Of a DNA stretch of 64,000 nucleotides, positions 56,651 through 64,000 are shown one piece after another (position 1 is the stretch's first letter; each line of letters starts with the position of its first letter). Source of the stretch: Rotaria socialis (lineage: Eukaryota > Rotifera > Eurotatoria > Philodinida > Philodinidae); assembly GCA_905331475.1 (NCBI GenBank), contig CAJNYU010004567.1:1-64000 (forward strand), in the 5' to 3' direction. The translations under genes were made by a program, and so were the position numbers. The notes beneath the pieces are model-generated. The model saw only the letters and a list, made by a program, of their open reading frames with translations, did no database searches and had not been told where the DNA came from.

Positions 56651-59600
56651 ATGCACGCAGAAAGAAAGGCCCGGTCTTCGTCAACACCGTCACAAATCAT
56701 GCTTACCGATGAAACAAATACGAATACATCTACGTCAATGGAATCGGCTTGCCTACCGATCGGTTGTTCAGTTAGTGCTAAATATCGTGGAGCATTTTGC
56801 TCAGGTAATTATTCTATTTTAAAACCGAAATTAAAACGAATGCAGAGAAAAAGATTTTGCGAACTTCGTGAAAACATGAAAAACATATACCTTACAAATA
56901 ATATTTTTACACGAGAAATCAATCAGCAATTAAAAAACAAATCGTCTAACAAATTGAATAGTTTATACCATGACTTTTGAGAGGACTCTTCTCTAAAAAA
57001 CAGAAGCCGAAATTCTTTTTGTGCCATCATTATCTATAAGTAGTATTTATTTTTTTTTTCCTATCATGAAGAAATGTACAAGTAATAAGTTGAAGGTCTA
57101 AAAACAAATACTCGAAAATAAGGCTATAATTTATATACGTAAGTATATAGGTGAGAAAAATAAAGCTTAATTAGAAAGAAAAGTACTATGTCATATCATG
57201 CTAATAAATAGAGCGGGGATCTTCAAAAAAATCCAAAGTGCGTCATTAAGCAAGCGTAACGTACTTGAGCAAATTTTTTAGCGAGATGTGAAAGGAGCAA
57301 CTACTAACATTGACGTACGCGTATGTATATATTATGAACATTAAAATGGTAATTGCAATTTATAAATAGTCATTAGAAAGAGAGAGTAACTATAACGATG
57401 ACGCTGTTTTTAATAGTTTTGATTTTATTCGCGAACGTTCGATGAACTTCTTTTTCTATTGAGAGTTGCAGTGTAGTTTATTCAAGGGGTTCCAGTCCGT
57501 TACCTCGCTGACGCTATGTTGTAAGTAACTAAAGAATTTGTCGTTTTTTTTTCTTCTTTAAAAAGAATTTCGCAGTTTGAGCAGAAAACGATGGTAATTA
57601 CACAAAGAAATTTACTAAACCTAGAGTTCCCATAGAAAATTTGTGTTAATTATGAGAGAGCAGAACTGAAACTATCTTCTCATAAATTTTAATTTGCTAT
57701 TTTTTATGAAACTTGACACGACCTGAAAGTAGAGTGTTTAGATAGCAGACGTTTAAAAATTCTCGGATATATTTTGTTGTGAGAGTTATCTGTTATCTTA
57801 TCCTTTTCCGTTCAAAGCGCAGGTAATATTGATGGTGAACAAGGAGGTATCGGTTCCCTATAAAGTTAGATCAAAAATATATGCCAATTCAAGAAATTCT
57901 AATTTGCACTTGATTTCTCGGCCAATTTGTTTCTACCTTGTAAACCTTCGAAAAAACTTTATAAGTAATCAATCATTTCTCAAAATTACTGTTTTTGCAC
58001 TTGAAAAAAATTTAGACATGGGCAAATTTTTTACTATTCATAACTCGGCTTCTCTGTAAATGTGCGTCGCAAGATTCATCGAATAAAATAATCTCTCTCT
58101 CTGTAATTAGCACGAGCTTAGCTTTTACAATTATCTATTTGTAGCTCAAGTTAAAACAATTGAAAGACAAGTTAAATTAAAAATTGTATTGCTTGATACG
58201 AATGATACAATAATTATATCTGAAGAGCAAATTGTGCAACCTAAATCATTACGTATTGGTAATACAGTAACCATACGTTTACCATCATCAAATCATCACG
58301 ATCTAAATCCTCATCTTTCACGTAGTTCATTAATAGCTATACTCAATAATAATGATAATTACGACGAAAAACAAGCAATAATTAAACAAATTTATGATAA
58401 TAGTATCTATACAGTTGTATTCAATGATGGTGATGAGAAATCTTTAAGACGCTCATCACTCTGTTTACAAGGTATTCGTTTATATCAAACGCGTATTGAT
58501 CAACGAAAACCTGTTGAAGATATTTCAACGACGACACCATCATCATCATTAACATCAGCAACCATGAATAGTAATGATCTATCCTCCATTGTTGCTGTTC
58601 GTCGTCATGGAAACAATAATCAACATGTATTTCCGGCATTGATACTTAAACGTAAATCATTTTCTGATTACATTTGGGTCAAAAGTTTTCTTAATGGAAG
58701 AGAATATATTGTTCATAAAATTAATGATGTTGAACCATATAAAAATAATTCACGTATTCGATCATTATGTCGTTCAACATCGAAGCAAGCAACAACAGCA
58801 TGTGATAAATTTATTAAATATAATCAAATACCAATTGTATGGAAAAGGGCAAAATCGAAACATGTTCAAGATGATGACAACAGTACAAGCGAAAGTAATT
58901 CAAGTACAAGTGAATCCGATTTTGACGATAGTGATGATGAAACAATCGAAGAAAAAGATTCATTTATAGCGCAATTATTTGCTTTTATGGACGATCGAGG
59001 TAAATTGAAACCAATGATTAATATGTATAGTAGTCGTTAGACAAAATCTATAGATTTATTACATCAAAGATATAATCAGAACATTTTTTCCTGTAACTTT
59101 CATATTTAGAGCAACTTGACTATTTGAGTTCGAATTACTTTATCGTCTCGCTCTCAATTCTTTTTATATACCATAGATATTTTTTAACCAATAACTTACG
59201 AACAATAGACTGACTCGCTTATGAAAACAATACGCCAACTGACATCTGCTGTTTGGTCTCATACTGGATTCCAGGCCAAGCCTTGGTGAAACTAGTTAAA
59301 TAGGCATCACAGTTATCTTCCCTGTTGTACTTTGAATCATCACCAGTTCACCGCCTATGTGACTCATTGCTAGTTGATTTTCGGTCTAAAAGTTTACTTA
59401 TGAAGAGTTCGTGAAAAATTCAAAAAGAGATTCCTTCATCACAGTATACATTTTTCGAACTAGCTCTTTGTCATTAGAATCGAATTTTTGAGAAAATTCA
59501 ATTCCTGAAAAACAAAATCATAATTCTGTGATAAATATTCATGAGTGCCAACGAAAAGTATCAGCTGGTGTACTACGATCTTTCGTCTGTGTCATTGACG

Positions 59601-62600
59601 AACGAAATACTAAGGGGCATAGTTGATATTAAAACTATCTTCATTAGTTAAATTAAAGATTTTTCAGTCCCTCCAAATCTCATTAATAAACGCTTGTTTC
59701 TATCGTATATTTTATAGGTACACCAATAAATAATATACCTAAAATTCATAATTATGATCTTGATCTTCATCGTTTATTTAATATCGTTCGTATGTTAGGT
59801 GGTTATAATAAGGTGCGGTATTGAAATCTTTCAAAATGAATCTTATTAAAAAATTTCCTACTTATTCAGGTTACAAAAAATGAACAATGGAATAAAGTTT
59901 ATATCAAAATGGGTTTGCCAAATGAATCATCTCCAAAAAACGATCGATTAATTGAAAATACTTATAAAAAGTAGATAAATAAATAATATTTATCATTTAT
60001 TTTTATTCAATTTCTATAGATATTTATTTCCCTATGAAGATATGTCGAAAAAATTAGGTACCATGACTATGCCAAATGCATTTTATAATAGTCGTGCAAG
60101 TACGAATAACGATTCAAGAAGAAGTTTAATACGTGTACGACAACAATCAGAAGAAAAGCATAAAACCAAACAATCGGTAAATTTCATAAACAGTTCCACT
60201 CTCTCTCTCTCTCTGCCAATATTTTTAATTCCTTCATTAATCCCTGGAAAATCGAGTTCGACTCTGCAGCTTCTTATTCTTTTCATAAAAATCATCTGTA
60301 TAAAAAAACAGCATATTCAATCTTTAATTTAGTTTCGTAAAAGACAATCCATTGATTCAAAACCCATATTATCTTCTACGAAAATTCAGCCAACCAATTC
60401 TTCTCGAAAAAGTATTATTCTTAATAAAGCAAAATTATCAGCTATTTTTTCATCAAGTACATCCGACTCTGAAACATCCGACGATGAGATAACTAGTTCA
60501 TCATCAAGTACAAATAAAAGACAAAAAAAGCCAACAATTCATTCTTCTATATACAAATCAATTGCTATTTCGAATGAGAAGAAAAAACTAACAAAAACAA
60601 TATCATCGTCAGTATCATCGCCATCATTATGTGATTCACAAAAGAAACGTGAAAAATCAAATTCAGCAACAAGTAAAAGAACTAAATCAACAACCGATAC
60701 GGAAAATGATATGAAGCCAGTTATTAAAATTGCAAAAATTCCTCCTGATATTTTGTACGTATAAATATTCAACGTGACTCTTTTTTACAGGCATCTTTAT
60801 CTTTTTAGAAGGAATACTACGTTTCCCAGGCATGCATTCCCTAATAAATCAACATCTACTAAAACATCCAAAACTCACGATAGGACATCGAAGCGTCAAT
60901 CGAATAAAGGTACATATTTTACTCAAGGCATATTATCATACTTTCTAACTAGGAACACAGTAGAAACCATAGTGGATACTAAATAGGCAAGTAGCACTGC
61001 TTAGATCTATAAAATCTCTGGTATGCTAGATAATTATTATTTGCACATCAGAGGGAGAACGAGTTATAGTAATTTGAGTCCTACCCATTGCGACTGATTG
61101 GCTCTGGCTGAGTGAAATATTCAATTTGACACATGGAGTCAAGTAGTAAAGTTACCTCGAACATCAAACGAACCTAAACCATGCCGCCATCAGCTGACAC
61201 TCCTTTCAAATTGAAAATAAATATCCTAACTTAACAAAATCGATGAATGACAACTCCTACAAGACCTAACAAGAAAATGAAATCAAAAATAAAAATCATG
61301 ATCCACAAATGAATATTTAATTTATTCCAAGCTAATTATTTTTCTAGGTAACTCCGACACAGAACAGTCAAAAGCTAATACATCGTCTCCGATTGGTCCA
61401 TCGTTTTCAGAACCAGTGAAACAAAATACTTTACAAGATGTAACAATTTTACCAGTAGTGCCAACTTCACCATCACCACCGCCACCGTCGATAAAGGAAG
61501 AACCGTCAAAATCACTTTCACTTTTTACTACAACAGCAAGCACCAATGATACCAATGACGATACATCAGGTAAGCGAACTTGTTCAGATCACTTGTATTC
61601 TTTTGTACGCATATGTCCTTGAAAACTGTATGTCCTTGAAGTGCCTTCGATATTTCAAACGTTAATTCCATCATCATCGATAACTAATCAGCAAGCAGAC
61701 GGTATTGAAAATTCCGAAATGAATTCAAACAAACGATCCTATTCTGACGAGAATTTCGAGTTCAATAATAAAACAGATGAACAATTATCTCCATTTAAAC
61801 GTTCCAGACATTCCATGTCGTCGCAAAATAGTGATGAACTAATAAAGTAAAAACGTTTTTACTCTGTGAAAAAATAAAAACACTAATCGAAATTATTTAT
61901 TTTATAGCAATAAAAAATCATTAAAAGATAGTCTCGCTGCAAATAATAATGCTCAATTAACATTTGAAGATATTCTTGTGAATGATATATTACTTGTACA
62001 ATGGGAACTCAACGGTAAGAAACAGTATTATGCACGGTGTATTGAAAAAAATGATAGTAAAAAAGAACTATGTGTTCATTATAATGGATTTGATTTAAAG
62101 TAAATAAATATTCATCGAAGTTTTTTTTATTTTCTAATGAAATTTGATTCATTTTAGATATCATGAATGGATCGAACTTGATAGAGTTATTAAACGTTAT
62201 GATGAAATGGATTTCGATCAAAAACAAATAAGTATTGTAGCCTCACCAGTATTCGTAAAAAATGAACAAGAAATCAGTATGAAAATCGAAAACACTACAA
62301 TGAATTCTACTGATCAAAATAATGGTAATAACTAATTTCGAATCTAATTTGATATTAAATAATTTCATTGCTTAGTATGGAAAGATTTTGAAATACCATC
62401 ATTGAATGTCGATGAATTTGTTTCGTGTTCATCAACGTTTCAATTTAATGATACGAATAATCAAGCGGTTCAGTGAGTAAAATAAATTTTGTTCTTTCGA
62501 ACAACAAAATATCTAGCTCGAATATCGGTTTACAACAGTATGACTATAAGTTAGCTTTAGTAAACCTAAGAACGACATTCTCTTAAATGATACTTTGTAG

Positions 62601-64000
62601 TTAGGGAGAAAAAGTAGAATTTCCATTTATGATCTGAATGCAGAGCATTTTTTCTACATAGTTTCGAAACTTGAAAATCGACTAAGCATTAGAGGATATT
62701 CTAAAATACGAATTGTTTTAAAGTTTGTTTAATATCGATGACAACGATCATATGTGATAGAACTGGTTAAAAAAATGAATATTTCCTGAAAACAAATGCC
62801 ACAGAACAATCAATCCTAATTGTAGACATTGTTCTAGGCCTACCTGTATATTACCAACAAGTTCAAACGATGAGCCAATGCTTTCAATCGACGATGCGAA
62901 ATCTATTGATGATAAAGAATTAATTTCCGAAGAAAATTCTATCCAACAAATAGCTACAAAGCGACAATCATCGAATATTAAAATTGATCCAACACAAAAT
63001 ATTAATATTGAAAATATTCTTTCAAAATCAGAGGCGTAAATTTCATTTTGTTTTTGTTTTTCATCATTCGGATTTTTCTTCTTCTCATAACTAGTTCAAT
63101 AAATCAATTGCAAGCTAAAGAAGAAATTATGAGTACATCTTCGATTATTGACGATCAATCAATAAATTATACGCTTCCATTCATTCCAATGCCCAGTTTA
63201 ATTCCAGACAATCGTCGTATATATACACGTCAACAAAAACGACGTACATTCCGTGAGCCAAATGCCATACAAGATTCATCTATATGTACAAAGAGAAAAA
63301 CACGGTTTGATGCAGATATTAATAGTAATTTCAATAGTGATTGTACAAACAACAGTGATCATAGTCCGATACCAATTGACCAACAATCAATCGAAGGTGA
63401 GTGAAAGATTTTTATTTAAATTTCGATATTAACTTTGATTTTACTTCTTTTCTTTTATAAAGTAAAACGGCATCGAACAGTAGCAAAACGAGGCGCGAAA
63501 AGACCAGCTAACCAATTAGGTAGATTTTGACTTGTCGAGTATTATTTAACTTGTTCCTGATTTAGATAATGAAAATGAAGATCTTCATTTGAATTCACCA
63601 ATGAGTGCAACATTACGTCAACAAGTAGACAATATGTTTAAAAATCGATCAAGTCGTTATAATTTTCTTGATCTTAGTAAGAGCCAGGATTTTTTTTAGA
63701 ATAATCATTTTTTTCTTCTTCTTTAGATAGTAATCTAACGGGTGATAATCGCTTGGTGCATCTTAAAGATCGCATGCGTCAATGCCAACGAGTATTCTTC
63801 AACCTAAAAAGTGCTTTAAGAAAAGTTGAAAAACAAAAGAAAATATTTGTTCGCCGACAAAAATCATCAAATGCAGAAATAATTCCATATGAAAGTGAGT
63901 TCTTCTCAAATATCAGTACTGAGCAAGCGTAATTGCTTTTCCATTTCTATAGTTGCTCAACCGACGAACAATGACATATTATTACCATCGGCTTGTACAT
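56651..64000 (+). CDS. ARID4-like: ARID4-like chromatin protein, 3' end beyond window
   Basis: At least 18 exons: 56651-56804, 58145-58999, 59718-59812, 59870-59970, 60020-60176, 60333-60754, 60809 (or 60791)-60909, 61348-61569, 61642-61846, 61908-62099, 62158-62324, 62376-62472, 62838-63035, 63095-63396, 63463-63519, 63566-63676, 63727-63894 and 63953 onward, about 1217 residues so far. ARID4A/B are subunits of the Sin3-HDAC corepressor and bind RB (known). Seen: Tudor (VSAKYRGAFCS; VVFNDGDEKSLRRSSLCLQG), a PWWP-like part (VFPALILKRKSFSDYIWVKS), the ARID domain (FIAQLFAFMDDRG, INNIPKIHNYDLDLHRLFNI, MLGGYNKVTKNEQWNKVY), a Ser/Lys-rich linker, a chromo barrel (YARCIEKND, ELCVHYNGFDLKYHEWIELD), and a C-terminal coiled coil (RVFFNLKSALRKVEKQKK). 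The first intron is 1340 bp. Confidence 0.93.

Noticed and set aside
58421..58969. Minus frame and second plus frame over ARID4 exon 2
   Set aside because: Shadows of an exon with clear Tudor/PWWP similarity.

Overview
This window is nuclear DNA from an invertebrate animal, most likely a bdelloid rotifer (inference). It is AT-rich. Most introns are 50-80 bp GT-AG introns, and the genes are close-packed. It carries a decayed F-box/LRR-like gene of the kind expanded in bdelloids, a plant/bacteria-like bulb-type lectin, and 3' splice acceptors sitting directly in front of many start codons, as expected with spliced-leader trans-splicing. Exon models below were built by hand from splice signals, reading-phase consistency and family similarity; the complete multi-exon models all close in phase.

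Left part (1-9.6 kb): a 5'-incomplete DUF3987-like ATPase gene, whose longest intron holds a ~178-bp tandem repeat, followed by a 3.8-kb stretch without recognisable genes. Minus-strand block (9.6-21.4 kb): a small membrane protein, a DGAT2-type acyltransferase, a secreted B-lectin, a vasohibin tubulin carboxypeptidase, an SLC7 heteromeric amino-acid transporter light chain, and a THEG-repeat protein.

Centre (22.2-33.6 kb): a complete ionotropic glutamate receptor on the plus strand, with arginine encoded in the genome at the Q/R pore site. Then, on the minus strand, comes an F-box pseudogene whose intron carries a gap-containing MITE-like insertion, and a complete Rab escort protein gene.

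Right part (34.5-64 kb), all plus strand: short POLR3E/RPC37-like, ARAP-like, LONRF, RNF212/Zip3-like, GID4, CTU1 and ARID4 (running off the window). POLR3E-ARAP (105 bp apart) and CTU1-ARID4 (92 bp apart) look like trans-spliced operons.

No single pathway unites these genes; it is a housekeeping and signalling neighbourhood. The most notable points are the trans-splicing/operon architecture, the glutamate receptor pore, a meiotic crossover-factor homologue with a non-AG acceptor, and the insertion that contains the assembly gap.
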